Source: Pseudacidovorax intermedius (lineage in GTDB: Bacteria; Pseudomonadota; Gammaproteobacteria; Burkholderiales; Burkholderiaceae_C). From it: a DNA stretch of 64,000 nt. Location: positions 1 through 64,000 of the forward strand of contig NZ_QQAV01000007.1 of assembly GCF_003350475.1 (NCBI RefSeq), read 5' to 3'. Below the pieces are notes generated by a model that was given only the letters and a program-made list of their open reading frames with translations, ran no database searches and had not been told where the DNA came from. Positions 20,654-30,045 of the stretch are shown here, one piece after another (position 1 is the first letter of the stretch; the number at the start of each line of letters is the position of its first letter). Both the position numbers and the translations under genes were made by a program.

Positions 20654-21865
20654 TCAGCGGTTCTTGTGCCAGACGTCGATGAACACGGCGGCCAGCAGCA
20701 CCAGCCCCTTGATCACCTGCTGGTAGTCGATGCCGATGCCCATGATCGACATGCCGTTGTTCATCACGCCCATGACGAAGGCGCCGATCACCGCGCCGGT
20801 GACCTTGCCCACGCCACCCGAGGCCGAGGCGCCGCCGATGAAGCAGGCGGCGATCACGTCCAGCTCGAAACCCAGGCCGGCCTTGGGCGTGGCCGTGTTC
20901 AGGCGCGCCGCGAACACCAGGCCGGCCAGCGCCGCCAGCACGCCCATGTTGACGAAGGCATAGAAGCTCAGCCGCCGCGTGTCGATGCCCGACAGCCGTG
21001 CCGCCTTCTCGTTGCCGCCGAGGGCGTACACGCGCCGGCCCAGCACCGTGCGGCGCGTGACGAAGTCGAACAGCACGATCAGCACTGCCATCACCACCAG
21101 CACATTGGGCAGGCCGCGGTACGAGGCCATCATCCAGGCGAAGCCGATCAGCAGGCCCGCAAAGATCAGCGTCTTGGCGGCGAAGAAGCCGGCCGGCTCG
21201 CCGGCGATGCCGTGCGCCTGCTGGCGCTGCCGCGCCCGCCAGCCGGCGATCGCGAAGGCCGCCGCCATGGCCGCGCCCAGTAGCACAGACGTCAGCCGCA
21301 GCCCCTGGTTGCCGAAGGCGTCGGGGATGAAGCCCGAACTCAGCCGCTGAAACGTGTCGGGAAAGGGCCCCACCGACTGGCCCTGCAGCAGCGCCAGCGC
21401 CAGGCCCTTGAACACCAGCATGCCGGCCAGCGTGACGATGAAGGAGGGAATGCGCGCATAGGCCACGAACCAGCCCTGCGCGGCCCCGATCAGCGCGCCG
21501 CCCACCAGGCAGGCCAGCGCGGCGGGGATCACCGGCCAGTCGTGGTTGACCATCAGCACCGCCGCCAGCGCGCCGATGAAGCCGCTGACCGAGCCGACCG
21601 ACAGGTCGATGTGGCCCGCCACGATCACCAGCAGCATGCCCAGCGCCATGATGACGATGTAGCTGTTCTGCAGCACCAGGTTGGTGAGGTTGAGCGGCTG
21701 CATCAGCGTGCCGTCGGTCAGCACCTGGAACAGCACCATGATCGCGACCAGGCACACCAGCATGCCGTACTCGCGGAAGTTGTGGCGCAGGAAGGCGGCG
21801 GTGGAAGGTGCCGGCGCGGCCACCGGTGCGGTGGCGCGGGGGAGGGAGGCGGCGTTGTCGGTCAT
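20654..21865 (-). CDS. gguB: Multiple-sugar ABC transporter permease, GguB/XylH-like
   Basis: A 403-residue permease, longer than the RbsC class and matching the XylH/GguB group. It has [19 protein letters not shown] near the start, [13 protein letters not shown], a cytoplasmic loop around ARQRQQAHG, and [24 protein letters not shown]. It overlaps the upstream ATPase gene by 4 bases (21862-21865). With ChvE- and GguA-like proteins it would import xylose, arabinose, galactose or glucose. Confidence 0.88.
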   Translation of the reverse strand: MTDNAASLPRATAPVAAPAPSTAAFLRHNFREYGMLVCLVAIMVLFQVLTDGTLMQPLNLTNLVLQNSYIVIMALGMLLVIVAGHIDLSVGSVSGFIGALAAVLMVNHDWPVIPAALACLVGGALIGAAQGWFVAYARIPSFIVTLAGMLVFKGLALALLQGQSVGPFPDTFQRLSSGFIPDAFGNQGLRLTSVLLGAAMAAAFAIAGWRARQRQQAHGIAGEPAGFFAAKTLIFAGLLIGFAWMMASYRGLPNVLVVMAVLIVLFDFVTRRTVLGRRVYALGGNEKAARLSGIDTRRLSFYAFVNMGVLAALAGLVFAARLNTATPKAGLGFELDVIAACFIGGASASGGVGKVTGAVIGAFVMGVMNNGMSIMGIGIDYQQVIKGLVLLAAVFIDVWHKNR

Positions 21866-23427
21866 GCAAGGGCTTCCGTCTTGAGCGCCGGCCCGCGTGC
21901 GGCGGCATGGCCGCGCACGATGGCGCCCATGATCCGCTCCTGCGTGGCCTCGGCCGTGGGCATCTCGCCGACGAAGCGGCCTTCGTTCATCACGTAGATG
22001 CGGTCGGTGATGCCCAGCAGCTCGGGCATCTCGGAGGAAATGACGATCACGCAGCGGCCCTGGGCGGCCAACTCGGCGACGAGCGTGTAGATCTCGTACT
22101 TGGCGCCGACGTCGATGCCGCGCGTCGGCTCGTCGAGGATCAGCACCCGGGGCTCGGTGAACAGCCACTTGCCCAGCACCACCTTCTGCTGGTTGCCGCC
22201 CGACAGGTTGAGCGTTTTCTGCAGCACGTCGGGCGTGCGGATGCGCATGGCGCGGCGGAAGCGCTCGGCCACGGCCGTGTCCTGAAGCGGGTCGATCACG
22301 CCGGCGCGCGACACGCCCTTCAGGTGGGCGAGAGACGTGTTGAAGCGGATGCTCTCGTCCAGCACCAGGCCGGCGCCCTTGCGGTCCTCGGTCACATAGG
22401 CCAGACCCTGGGCGATGGCTCTGCCGACGGTGCTGACGTCGACCTCGCGGCCGTCGATGCGCACCGTGCCGGCGATGCGCTGGCCCCAGCTGCGGCCGAA
22501 CACGCTCATGGCGAACTCGGTGCGGCCGGCGCCCATCAGGCCGGCGATGCCCACCACCTCGCCGCGGCGCACATGCAGATTCAGTTCCTGCAGGAACGGG
22601 CGCTCGGGCCGCTGCGGATGGTGCGCATGCCAGTCGCGCACCTCGAAGCCCACGTCGCCGATGGTCGGCGTGCGCGGCGGATAGCGGTCGGCCATGGCGC
22701 GGCCGACCATGGCGCGGATCACCTCGTTCTCGTCCACCGGGCCGGCGCTGCAGTCGAGGGTCTGCACGCTGCTGCCGTCGCGCAGCACGGTCACCGCGTC
22801 GGCCACGCGGGCGATCTCATTGAGCTTGTGCGAGATCAGGATGCAGGTAATGCCCTGCGCGCGCAGCTCCATCAGCAGGTCCAGCAGGGCCTGGCTGTCG
22901 TTTTCGTTGAGGCTGGCGGTGGGTTCGTCCAGGATCAGCAGGCGCACCTGCTTGGCCAGGGCCTTGGCGATCTCCACCAGTTGCTGCTGGCCGATGCCCA
23001 GGTCGCCCACCGGCGTCTCCGGCGACATCCGCAGGCCCACCTTGGCCAGCAGCGCGCGGGTGCGGCGGTGCGCCTCGGTCCAGTCGATGATGCCGCCCCG
23101 TGCCACCTCGTTGCCCAGGAACAGGTTCTCCGCGATGGAGAGCATGGGCACCAGCGCCAGCTCCTGGTGGATGATGATGATGCCGGCGCGCTCGCTGTCG
23201 TGGATGCCGCCGAAGCGCTGCACCTGGCCGTCGTAGACGATGTCGCCCTCGTACTCGCCGTGCGGATAGACGCCGCTGAGCACCTTCATCAGCGTGGACT
23301 TGCCGGCGCCGTTCTCGCCGACCAGTGCGTGGATCTTTCCGGCTTCCACACCCAGCTCCACCCGGTCCAGGGCCACGACCCCGGGAAAGGTCTTGCGGAT
23401 GTGGCGCATCTCAAGCAGGAATGTCAT
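21862..23427 (-). CDS. gguA: Multiple-sugar ABC transporter ATP-binding protein, GguA-like
   Basis: A 521-residue double ATPase. Domain one has GENGAGKST and [15 protein letters not shown]; domain two has [28 protein letters not shown] and [18 protein letters not shown]. The internal YGRSW-type and DWHAHHP region is typical of the GguA/MmsA/XylG group. I start it at ATG 23427, where [14 protein letters not shown] is the family N-terminus. A GTG at 23472 would add 15 residues and overlap the chvE stop, but those codons form the hairpin at 23436-23461. Neither start has a strong ribosome-binding site. Confidence 0.9.
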   Translation of the reverse strand: MTFLLEMRHIRKTFPGVVALDRVELGVEAGKIHALVGENGAGKSTLMKVLSGVYPHGEYEGDIVYDGQVQRFGGIHDSERAGIIIIHQELALVPMLSIAENLFLGNEVARGGIIDWTEAHRRTRALLAKVGLRMSPETPVGDLGIGQQQLVEIAKALAKQVRLLILDEPTASLNENDSQALLDLLMELRAQGITCILISHKLNEIARVADAVTVLRDGSSVQTLDCSAGPVDENEVIRAMVGRAMADRYPPRTPTIGDVGFEVRDWHAHHPQRPERPFLQELNLHVRRGEVVGIAGLMGAGRTEFAMSVFGRSWGQRIAGTVRIDGREVDVSTVGRAIAQGLAYVTEDRKGAGLVLDESIRFNTSLAHLKGVSRAGVIDPLQDTAVAERFRRAMRIRTPDVLQKTLNLSGGNQQKVVLGKWLFTEPRVLILDEPTRGIDVGAKYEIYTLVAELAAQGRCVIVISSEMPELLGITDRIYVMNEGRFVGEMPTAEATQERIMGAIVRGHAAARGPALKTEALA

Positions 23428-23435
23428 GGCATGCG

Positions 23436-23461
23436 GCCGGTGCACGTCGCCGCGCACCGGC
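23436..23461 (-). other. Intercistronic hairpin between chvE- and gguA-like genes
   Basis: A perfect 8-bp inverted repeat (GCCGGTGC at 23436-23443, GCACCGGC at 23454-23461) with a 10-base loop lies in the 41-base gap between binding-protein and ATPase genes. Such stem-loops often protect the upstream transcript and lower expression downstream, giving an excess of binding protein. Confidence 0.5.
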
Positions 23462-23468
23462 GCCTGGG

Positions 23469-24539
23469 TCACTTGAACTGCGAGGCCTTGTAGTAGCCGC
23501 TGCCCACCAGCACCGACTCCCAGTTGCTCTTGTCCACGCTCACGGGTTTGAGCAGGTACGACGGCACCACCTTCACGCCGTTGTTGTAGGTCTTGGTGTC
23601 GTTGACCTGCGGCTGCTTGCCCGAGACGACGGCGTCCACCATGTCGGCCGTGACCTTGGCCAGCTCGCGCGTGTCCTTGAACACGCTAGAGGACTGCTCG
23701 CCGCGCAGGATCGACTTGACCGAGGGCACCTCGGCGTCCTGCCCGCTCACCACGGGGCAGGGCTGCTGCGCGGTGCAGTAGCCCACGCCCTTGAGCGAGG
23801 AGAGGATGCCGATGGACAGCCCGTCGTACGGCGAGAGCACGGCGTCGACGCGGGCGTTGCCGTAGAAGGCCGACAGCAGGTTGTCCATGCGGGCCTGCGC
23901 CACCGCGCCGTCCCAGCGCAGCGTGCCCACCTTGTCCATGCCCATCTGCTTGCTGCGCACCACCAGCTTGCCGCTGTCGATGTAGGGCTTGAGCACGCTC
24001 ATCGCCCCGTCGTAGAAGAAGAAGGCGTTGTTGTCGTCGGGCGAGCCGCCGAACAGCTCGATGTTGAAGGGGCCCTTGCCCTGCTTGAGGCCCAGCTTGT
24101 CGACGATGGAATTGGCCTGCAGCACGCCGACCTGGAAGTTGTCGAAGGTCGCGTAGTAGTCGACGTTCTTGCTGTTGCGGATCAACCGGTCGTAGGCGAT
24201 GACCTTGATGCCCCGGTCGGCCGCATTCTGCAGCGCCTTGCCGAGCGTGGTGCCGTCGATGGAGGCGATCACCAGCACCTTGGCGCCGCGGGTGATCATG
24301 TTCTCGATCTGCGCCAGCTGGTTGGGGATGTCGTCCTCGGCGTACTGCAGGTCGGTCTTGTAGCCCCGATCCTTCAGCACCTTGACCATGTTGTCGCCGT
24401 CGGCAATCCATCGGGCCGAGGACTTGGTCGGCATGGCGATGCCGACCAGGCCCTTGTCCTGGGCATGGGCGAAGGGTGTCAGCAAGGTGGTGGCCAGCGC
24501 TGCGCCGGCCATGATCGACTTGAGGAAGGTGCGCTTCAT
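23469..24539 (-). CDS. chvE: Periplasmic sugar-binding protein, ChvE/XylF-like
   Basis: A 356-residue periplasmic binding protein with a Sec signal (cleavage after about residue 26, FAHAQ). The mature sequence [22 protein letters not shown], and later [19 protein letters not shown], match ChvE/MmsB-type multiple-sugar receptors. ChvE of Agrobacterium binds several aldoses and also signals to a chemoreceptor and VirA; no signalling partner is seen here. It lies 21 bases after the YtfQ-like gene, with a GAGGGAG ribosome-binding site in the gap. Confidence 0.9.
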   Translation of the reverse strand: MKRTFLKSIMAGAALATTLLTPFAHAQDKGLVGIAMPTKSSARWIADGDNMVKVLKDRGYKTDLQYAEDDIPNQLAQIENMITRGAKVLVIASIDGTTLGKALQNAADRGIKVIAYDRLIRNSKNVDYYATFDNFQVGVLQANSIVDKLGLKQGKGPFNIELFGGSPDDNNAFFFYDGAMSVLKPYIDSGKLVVRSKQMGMDKVGTLRWDGAVAQARMDNLLSAFYGNARVDAVLSPYDGLSIGILSSLKGVGYCTAQQPCPVVSGQDAEVPSVKSILRGEQSSSVFKDTRELAKVTADMVDAVVSGKQPQVNDTKTYNNGVKVVPSYLLKPVSVDKSNWESVLVGSGYYKASQFK

Positions 24540-24560
24540 GTTGTTGTGCTCCCTCGGCGA

Positions 24561-25529
24561 TCAGTACTTGCGTTTCGGGAACTCGGCGGCGGCCGTTTCC
24601 ATGGGGAAGATGCCCTCTTCCGTCACGATGCGCTTGGCCACCGGCTTGCCTGCCACGATGTCCTTGACGGCCGTCATCAGCTGCGGGCCCAACAGCGGCG
24701 AGCACTCGACGGACACGTTGAGCTTGCCGGCCATCATGGCCTCGAAGGCGCCCTTGACCGCGTCGACCGAGATGATGGTGATGTCCTTGGCCGGCTTCAG
24801 GCCCGCCTCCTCGATGGCCTGGATGGCGCCGATGGCCATGTCGTCGTTGTGCGCGTAGAGCACGTTGATGCCGTTCTTGCCCTCGGCCTTCAGGAAGGCT
24901 TCCATCACCTCCTTGCCCTTGGCGCGGGTGAAGTCGCCGGTCTGCGAGCGCACGATCTTGAACTTGGGATCGGCCTTGATGATTTCCTCGAAGCCCTTCT
25001 TGCGGTCGATGGCGGGGGCCGAGCCCACGGTGCCCTGCAGCTCGACGATGCGCACCTCGCCCTTCTGGTCCTTCATCTTTTCCACCAGCCAGCGGCCGGC
25101 CTTGCGGCCTTCCTCGACGAAGTCGGAGCCCATGAAGGTGACGTAGAGCGAGGTGTCCTTGGTGTTGACGGCGCGGTCCGTCAGCACCACCGGGATCTTG
25201 GCGGCCTTGGCTTCGCGCAGCACGTTGTCCCAGCCGGTCTCGACCACGGGCGAGAAGGCGATCACGTCCACCTTCTGCGCGATGAAGGCGCGGATGGCCT
25301 TGATCTGGTTTTCCTGCTTCTGCTGCGCGTCGGAGAACTTGAGCTCGATGCCCGCGTCCTTGGCGGCCGACTTGATCGATTCCGTATTGGCGGTGCGCCA
25401 TTCGCTTTCGGCGCCCACCTGGCTGAAGCCGAGCACGATCTTCTTCTGGGCCCAGGCGGCGCTGGGCAGCGCCATGGCGAGGGGCAGGCCGGCGGCCAGG
25501 GCGACGATCTGACGACGGGAGGGGCGCAT
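24561..25529 (-). CDS. ytfQ: Periplasmic sugar-binding protein, YtfQ-like
   Basis: A 322-residue binding protein of the LacI/ribose-binding fold. A signal peptide ends near residue 27 (SAAWAQ), followed by KKIVLGFSQVGAESEWRTANT, the typical YtfQ opening; ELQGTVGSAPAIDRKKGFEE also matches. E. coli YtfQ binds galactofuranose and arabinofuranose-like sugars, in line with an arabinose locus. It is the first gene of the long leftward operon, with AGGAGA ahead of the ATG, and faces the GbpR-like regulator. Confidence 0.9.
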   Translation of the reverse strand: MRPSRRQIVALAAGLPLAMALPSAAWAQKKIVLGFSQVGAESEWRTANTESIKSAAKDAGIELKFSDAQQKQENQIKAIRAFIAQKVDVIAFSPVVETGWDNVLREAKAAKIPVVLTDRAVNTKDTSLYVTFMGSDFVEEGRKAGRWLVEKMKDQKGEVRIVELQGTVGSAPAIDRKKGFEEIIKADPKFKIVRSQTGDFTRAKGKEVMEAFLKAEGKNGINVLYAHNDDMAIGAIQAIEEAGLKPAKDITIISVDAVKGAFEAMMAGKLNVSVECSPLLGPQLMTAVKDIVAGKPVAKRIVTEEGIFPMETAAAEFPKRKY

Positions 25530-25624
25530 GGGTTGTCTCCTGATGAAGGAATCGATGGTGTTGTGGGCGCCGTGCGGCGCACCCGCACCGCATCGAACGT
25601 GTGGGCAGTGTATGAAGCAAAAAA

Positions 25625-25660
25625 ATATCCATCCAATGGTTTTTTGAAGAGAATGGATAT
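25625..25660. promoter_or_regulatory. Dyad operator in the ytfQ/gbpR divergent region
   Basis: ATATCCAT (25625-25632) and ATGGATAT (25653-25660) form a perfect 8-bp dyad with a 20-bp spacer, inside the only AT-rich patch of the 191-base divergent gap. It is a good candidate site for the adjacent LysR-type regulator and overlaps likely promoter sequence for both directions. Confidence 0.6.
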
Positions 25661-25720
25661 CAATCGGAGCATTCGCACAAACCCTCGCCGCCCGTCGGTG
25701 ACACCGCCATTCCTTCCTCG

Positions 25721-26683
25721 ATGACCAGCCCCTCGACGTCCAACCCGCACTGGTTCCTGCGCGCCCGCCTCAAGACGCGGCAGCTGCTGCTGCTCACGGC
25801 CCTGGCCGACGAGGGCAACATCCACGCCGCCGCCCGCGCGCTCAACATCACACAGCCCGCGGCCAGCAAGCTGCTCAAGGACCTGGAGGACGTGCTGGAG
25901 GTGCCGCTGTTCGAGCGCCTGCCCCGGGGCATGCGGCCCACCTGGTACGGCGAGACCATGATCCGCCACGCCCGTCAGGCGCTGGCCAGCCTCAACCAGG
26001 CGCATGAAGAGCTGATGTCGCTCAAGGCGGGCCGCTACGGCCAGGTGGGCGTGGGCGCGATCACCTCACCCGGCCTTGCGCTGCTGCCGCAGGCGGTGGC
26101 GGCCGTGAAGCGCGAGCAGCCGAGCCTGCGCGTGGTGCTGGAGATCGAGACCAGCCCGGTGCTGGTCGACTACCTGCGCCAGGGCCGGCTGGACATCCTG
26201 GTGGCGCGCATCTTTGCCGACGACGACAAGTCCAACCTGCGCTACGAGCCGCTGACGGGCGAGCCCGTATGTGCGGTGGCGCGGCCCGGCCATCCGCTGT
26301 CGAGCGCGGCCGGGCTCACGCTGGGCGACGTGGCGACCCGGCCGTGGATCGTGCCGCCCGCGGGCAGCGTGCTGCGGCACCGCTTCGACCTGATGTTCCA
26401 GGAGGCCGGCCTTGCCCCGCCCTTCGACGTGGTCGAGACCGCGGCCCTGCTGTTCATCACCCGCATGCTGCAGCAGAGCGACATGCTGTGCGTGATGGCC
26501 ACGGAAGTGGCGCGCTATTACGCGGGCCACGGCATCCTGAGCATCCTGCCGCTGGACATGCCCTGCCACATGGACGACTTCGGCCTCATCACCCGCACCG
26601 ACCGCCAGCTGTCGCCGGGCGCCACGCTGCTGATGCAGGCACTGCGCACCGCCTGCCGGCCCGTCTACGGCCTCAGTCCCTGA
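25721..26683 (+). CDS. gbpR: LysR-family regulator, GbpR-like
   Basis: A 320-residue LysR protein with the LKTRQLLLLTALADEGNIHAA opening and the helix-turn-helix ALNITQPAASKLLKDLED. This opening characterises the GbpR/CbbR-related branch; GbpR of Agrobacterium controls chvE in response to sugars. Here it diverges from the ytfQ-chvE operon, which supports the same role. The operator at 25625-25660 lies between them. Its stop is 6 bases from the convergent SDR gene. Confidence 0.85.
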   Translation: MTSPSTSNPHWFLRARLKTRQLLLLTALADEGNIHAAARALNITQPAASKLLKDLEDVLEVPLFERLPRGMRPTWYGETMIRHARQALASLNQAHEELMSLKAGRYGQVGVGAITSPGLALLPQAVAAVKREQPSLRVVLEIETSPVLVDYLRQGRLDILVARIFADDDKSNLRYEPLTGEPVCAVARPGHPLSSAAGLTLGDVATRPWIVPPAGSVLRHRFDLMFQEAGLAPPFDVVETAALLFITRMLQQSDMLCVMATEVARYYAGHGILSILPLDMPCHMDDFGLITRTDRQLSPGATLLMQALRTACRPVYGLSP

Positions 26684-26689
26684 AAGGGG

Positions 26690-27484
26690 TCAAACCCACC
26701 CCGCATCCACGGTGAACTCCTGCGCCGTGCACATGCGCCCCGCGTCGCTGGCCAGGAAGGCCACCATGTGCGCGATGTCCTGCGGCGCCAGGCGGTCGGG
26801 CAGGCACTGGTTGCGGGCGAGCTCCTTTTCGCCTTCGGCATCCAGCCACAGCGCGATCTGCCGCTCGGTCATCACCCAGCCCGGCGAGACGGTGTTGATG
26901 CGGATGCGGTCCTGCCCCAGCGTGCGGGCCAGCCCGCGCGTCAGGCCATTCACCGACGACTTGGCGATGGCATAGCAGGGATAGCCGCTGCCCTTGCCCT
27001 GCCAGCCGGTGGAGCCCAGGTTGATCACCGATCCGCCGCCCAGCCGGCGCATGCCGGGCACCACCGACTGGATCGCGAAGAAGGCCGGTCGCTCGTTGAT
27101 GGCCATGCGCTCGTCGTAGTACTGCGGCGTCACCGATTCGAGCGTGTGCCGGTCGTCGCTGGCCACGTTGTTGACGAGCACATGGAAGTCGCCCAGTGCC
27201 GTGGCGGCGTCGGCGATGGCGGCCTGCAGCGCGGGCACGTCGCGCACATCGCAGCGCCGCCACCAGGGCGTCGGCAGGCCTTCGGCGGCCAGCGCCTCCG
27301 CCACCGCCCGGCTCGGTGCCTCGGCGATGTCGACGAAAGCGACCTGCATGCCCTGGCGGGCCAGCTCGCCCACGATGGCGGCGCCGATGCCGCTGCCCCC
27401 GCCGGTAACGAAGGCGCGGCGGCCCTGAAGACCCGGGTAGCGAGCGGAAGCGGTGCCGGAGGTGTTCGATGATGGGATATTCAT
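26690..27484 (-). CDS. SDR-family sugar 1-dehydrogenase (probable)
   Basis: A 264-residue short-chain dehydrogenase: cofactor motif TGGGSGIG (27-34), catalytic S158, Y171 and K175, and C-terminal FTVDAGWV. The usual NNAG is NNVAS (105-109), a variant found in aldose dehydrogenases of this branch. Divergent transcription from the lactonase and epimerase genes suggests that it makes the sugar lactone from the aldose (arabinose, xylose or galactose). ATG at 27484 was chosen since the longer frame from 27517 runs into the divergent promoter area. Confidence 0.8.
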   Translation of the reverse strand: MNIPSSNTSGTASARYPGLQGRRAFVTGGGSGIGAAIVGELARQGMQVAFVDIAEAPSRAVAEALAAEGLPTPWWRRCDVRDVPALQAAIADAATALGDFHVLVNNVASDDRHTLESVTPQYYDERMAINERPAFFAIQSVVPGMRRLGGGSVINLGSTGWQGKGSGYPCYAIAKSSVNGLTRGLARTLGQDRIRINTVSPGWVMTERQIALWLDAEGEKELARNQCLPDRLAPQDIAHMVAFLASDAGRMCTAQEFTVDAGWV

Positions 27485-27595
27485 TGTTGTATCGAAGGAG
27501 GTCAATAAATCATGCAACGATCATCAATATGCCCGGCTAGCATCGATGGCGTCAAGACGAGACAAACACGAGACAACCATGGCAAGGCCCTGCGC

Positions 27596-28534
27596 ATGAC
27601 TTCCTCCTCCCTGTTGCCCGCCGCCCGCGGGCCGGCGCTGCATGCCGGCCCGGCGCGGTGCGTGCTCGATGCCCGCGCCCAATTGGGCGAGGGCGCGCTG
27701 TGGTCGCCGCGCCGGCAGGCGCTGTGGTGGGTCGACATCCTGTCGCATCGGCTCTTCAGCTGGCGCCCGTCCGATGGCGAGGCCCTGTGCTGGCAGTTCG
27801 ACGAAGAGGTCTCGGCCGTGGCCGAGCGGCGCGACGGCACCGGCCTGATGCTGGCGCTGCGCCGGGGCATGGCGCACTTCGATCCCGAGGCGCCGGGCAC
27901 GCAGCCGGTCTATCTGCATCAGCCCGCGGGCGAGCCGGCCGGCAACCGCTTCAACGACGGCCGCTGCGACCGGCATGGGCGCTTCTGGGCCGGCAGCATG
28001 GATTTCGACGCGCGCGAGCCCACTGGCCACCTGTACTGCTACGACGAGGCGGGCCGCTGCGACCGTCTGCTGCTGGGCTTGCGCGTGACCAACGGTCCGG
28101 CCTGGTCGCTGGACGGGCGGCGCATGTATGTGAACGACACGGTGGGCCGGCATGTGCTGGCCTGCGAGGTGGACCCCGTCAGCGGCCCGCGTGTGCCGCT
28201 TCGCCCCTGGTTGAGCTTCGGCGCTGGCGATGGCCATCCCGACGGCATGACGGTCGATGCGCAGGGGCGCCTGTGGATCGCGCACTGGGGCGGCGGCTGC
28301 GTCAGCGCCCACGACCCCGACACGGGCGAGGAACTGGACCGCATCGCCGTGCCCGCCAGCCAGGTCACGCACTGCGCCTTCGGCGGCGAGGACCTGCGCA
28401 CGCTCTACATCACGACCGCGCGCGTGGGCCTGGACGAGGTGGCACTGCATGCCGAGCCTCTGGCGGGTGGGCTCTTCGCCGTCTCCATGAACGTGGCCGG
28501 CCTGCCGGCCCATGCCTTTGGAGCTCCCGCATGA
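27596..28534 (+). CDS. SMP-30/gluconolactonase-family sugar lactonase
   Basis: A 312-residue beta-propeller lactonase. The metal ligands of the SMP-30 family are recognisable: E32 (LGEGALW), N120 (RFNDGRCD), N166 (VTNGPAW) and D216 (GHPDGMTVD). It hydrolyses the sugar lactone to the aldonic acid used by the dehydratase at 15253. A perfect AGGAGGT at 27497-27503 precedes an ATG at 27512 in frame. The 28 codons between 27512 and 27596 use triplets such as AGA, ATA, ACA and CGA that the rest of the gene avoids, so I start at 27596. Confidence 0.85.
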   Translation: MTSSSLLPAARGPALHAGPARCVLDARAQLGEGALWSPRRQALWWVDILSHRLFSWRPSDGEALCWQFDEEVSAVAERRDGTGLMLALRRGMAHFDPEAPGTQPVYLHQPAGEPAGNRFNDGRCDRHGRFWAGSMDFDAREPTGHLYCYDEAGRCDRLLLGLRVTNGPAWSLDGRRMYVNDTVGRHVLACEVDPVSGPRVPLRPWLSFGAGDGHPDGMTVDAQGRLWIAHWGGGCVSAHDPDTGEELDRIAVPASQVTHCAFGGEDLRTLYITTARVGLDEVALHAEPLAGGLFAVSMNVAGLPAHAFGAPA

Positions 28535-29514
28535 ACATCTCCGCGATCGCCGGTTCCTCGGCTGCAACTGCCGATTCGATCCACGGCGCCGGCCCGGGGC
28601 AGCTCATGCCCGACGCCGAAGGCCGCCACTGGCTGCAGCATGCCGGCCAGCGACTGGCGGTCGTTCCCACCCGCGGTGGCGCAGTGGCCGCCTGGCAGTG
28701 GCTGCCGCCGCAGGGCGCGCCGCTGGACCTCTGGCGGCCGTGGGACGGCAGCGACGACCTCTACCGCCAGGCCTCCTTCGCGATGGTGCCGTGGTCCAAC
28801 CGCATCGCGCAGGGCGGCTTCGAGGTGGCGGGGCGTTTTCATGCCATGCATCCCAACCGCGAGGGCGAGCCCTATCCGATCCATGGCGACGGCTGGCTGC
28901 AGCCCTGGCAGCTGCGGCAGACGGGGCCCGGCGAGATCGAGATGACGCTGCACTCCGGCGGCTTCGGTGGCAGCCCCTATCGCTTCAGCGCGCGCCAGGG
29001 GCTGCGCTTGCGCGAGGGCGGGCTCGACCAGTGGGTCGAGGTGCGTCACGAAGGCGCCGAGCCGCTGCCCTACGGCCTGGGTCTGCATCCGTGGTTCATG
29101 CGCGCGGCCGACACCCGCATCCACGCCGCGGTAAAGGGGGTATGGCTGAGCGGCGCCGATCCCATTCCCACCGGGCGCAGCGCCGTGCTGCCGCCCGACT
29201 GGAACCTGCCGGCCGGCATGCCCGCCCATGGCAGCTTCATCGACAACGCCTTCCACGGCTGGGACGGCGTGGCCACGGTGCGCTGGCCCTCGTGGGGTCT
29301 GCAGGTGCAGCTTCGGCAGATCGAGCCGGCAGTGCAGGGTGACGGCCACTGCCTGGTCTACCGGCCGCCGCACGGGGAGGCCTTCTGCCTGGAGCCGATC
29401 ACACACCCGATCGACGCCTTCCACCTGCCGGGCCAGGAGGGCCTGCGGCTGCTGGAGCGGGGTGGATCGATGCGGCTGTCCGTCGCGTGGAACGTGTTGC
29501 CGGACGGCGTCTGA
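28531..29514 (+). CDS. Aldose 1-epimerase family protein
   Basis: A 327-residue galactose-mutarotase-fold protein. Likely catalytic residues are H118 (in YPIHGDGW) and H186 (in GLGLHPWF), with a C-terminal glutamate in FCLEPITHP. It interconverts alpha and beta sugar anomers, helpful before stereospecific oxidation by the dehydrogenase. The ATG at 28531 overlaps the lactonase stop by 4 bases, so the two are co-translated. Family length is about 300-340 residues, so the gene is intact. Confidence 0.88.
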   Translation: MNISAIAGSSAATADSIHGAGPGQLMPDAEGRHWLQHAGQRLAVVPTRGGAVAAWQWLPPQGAPLDLWRPWDGSDDLYRQASFAMVPWSNRIAQGGFEVAGRFHAMHPNREGEPYPIHGDGWLQPWQLRQTGPGEIEMTLHSGGFGGSPYRFSARQGLRLREGGLDQWVEVRHEGAEPLPYGLGLHPWFMRAADTRIHAAVKGVWLSGADPIPTGRSAVLPPDWNLPAGMPAHGSFIDNAFHGWDGVATVRWPSWGLQVQLRQIEPAVQGDGHCLVYRPPHGEAFCLEPITHPIDAFHLPGQEGLRLLERGGSMRLSVAWNVLPDGV

Positions 29515-29526
29515 CAAACGCGCGAC

Positions 29527-29542
29527 GGCGGGACGCCCCGCC
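29527..29542 (+). terminator. Hairpin after the epimerase gene
   Basis: GGCGGG (29527-29532) and CCCGCC (29537-29542) form a 6-bp stem with a 4-base loop, 12 bases after the stop. No T-run follows, so termination is only plausible. Confidence 0.4.
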
Positions 29543-29689
29543 GGCGATGCGTCGTGCTTCTCGGCTGATCGCTCTGATACACGGGGCCTTTTGGTGATCT
29601 TGTCCGATGCCGGCCGTTGAACTTGGCCGACCCGGCCGCCGGACGTCGCCTCTATGCTGCCGCCGCAAGAGTCACCATCGCCGCGCACC

Positions 29690-30013
29690 ATGACGACACA
29701 TCGCCTCCTCGCCTGCCTCGTCGGCAGCCTGCTCATCGCCCCCACGCTCGCGCTGGCCGATCCACCGCACGGCCGCGGCCACGGCAAGGGCCACGGCCCC
29801 GGCCACAAAGAGACCTACTGGGACGGCCCCTGCAAGATCGAGCGCAAGTGGAAGAAGAACGGCGACTTCGACGAGAAGCGCAAATGCAAGGACGGCGGGC
29901 CGGTCGGGTACGCGCCCGTGCCGGCGCCGGCCTATGTGCCCGTGCCGGTCCCCGTCTACCCGGTGCAGCGCGAGCCGGGCGTGGTCATCCAGGGCACGGT
30001 GCGACTGCCCTGA
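29690..30013 (+). CDS. Small secreted protein, Gly/His-rich then Pro/Val-rich
   Basis: A 107-residue protein of unknown function. A clear signal peptide (residues 1-22, ending TLALAD) is followed by a glycine/histidine stretch (about 24-38), a charged middle with two cysteines (WDGPCKIERKWKK and KRKCKDGG), and a proline/valine repeat (PVPAPAYVPVPVPVYPV). It resembles small periplasmic proteins common in Comamonadaceae. The two cysteines may form a disulphide and the histidines may bind metal; both are guesses. It stands alone between convergent and co-directional neighbours. Confidence 0.75.
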   Translation: MTTHRLLACLVGSLLIAPTLALADPPHGRGHGKGHGPGHKETYWDGPCKIERKWKKNGDFDEKRKCKDGGPVGYAPVPAPAYVPVPVPVYPVQREPGVVIQGTVRLP

Positions 30014-30045
30014 TCGCTGTCAGCAGCGCTATGTAGCGCCAGGCT

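Noticed and set aside
23428-23472. GTG start of the GguA-like gene overlapping the chvE stop
   Set aside because: Would add 15 residues formed by a perfect hairpin sequence and not matching the family N-terminus; kept only as an alternative.
27512-27595. 28-codon N-terminal extension of the lactonase
   Set aside because: Codon use (AGA, ATA, ACA, CGA, TCA) is unlike the rest of the gene despite a strong ribosome-binding site.
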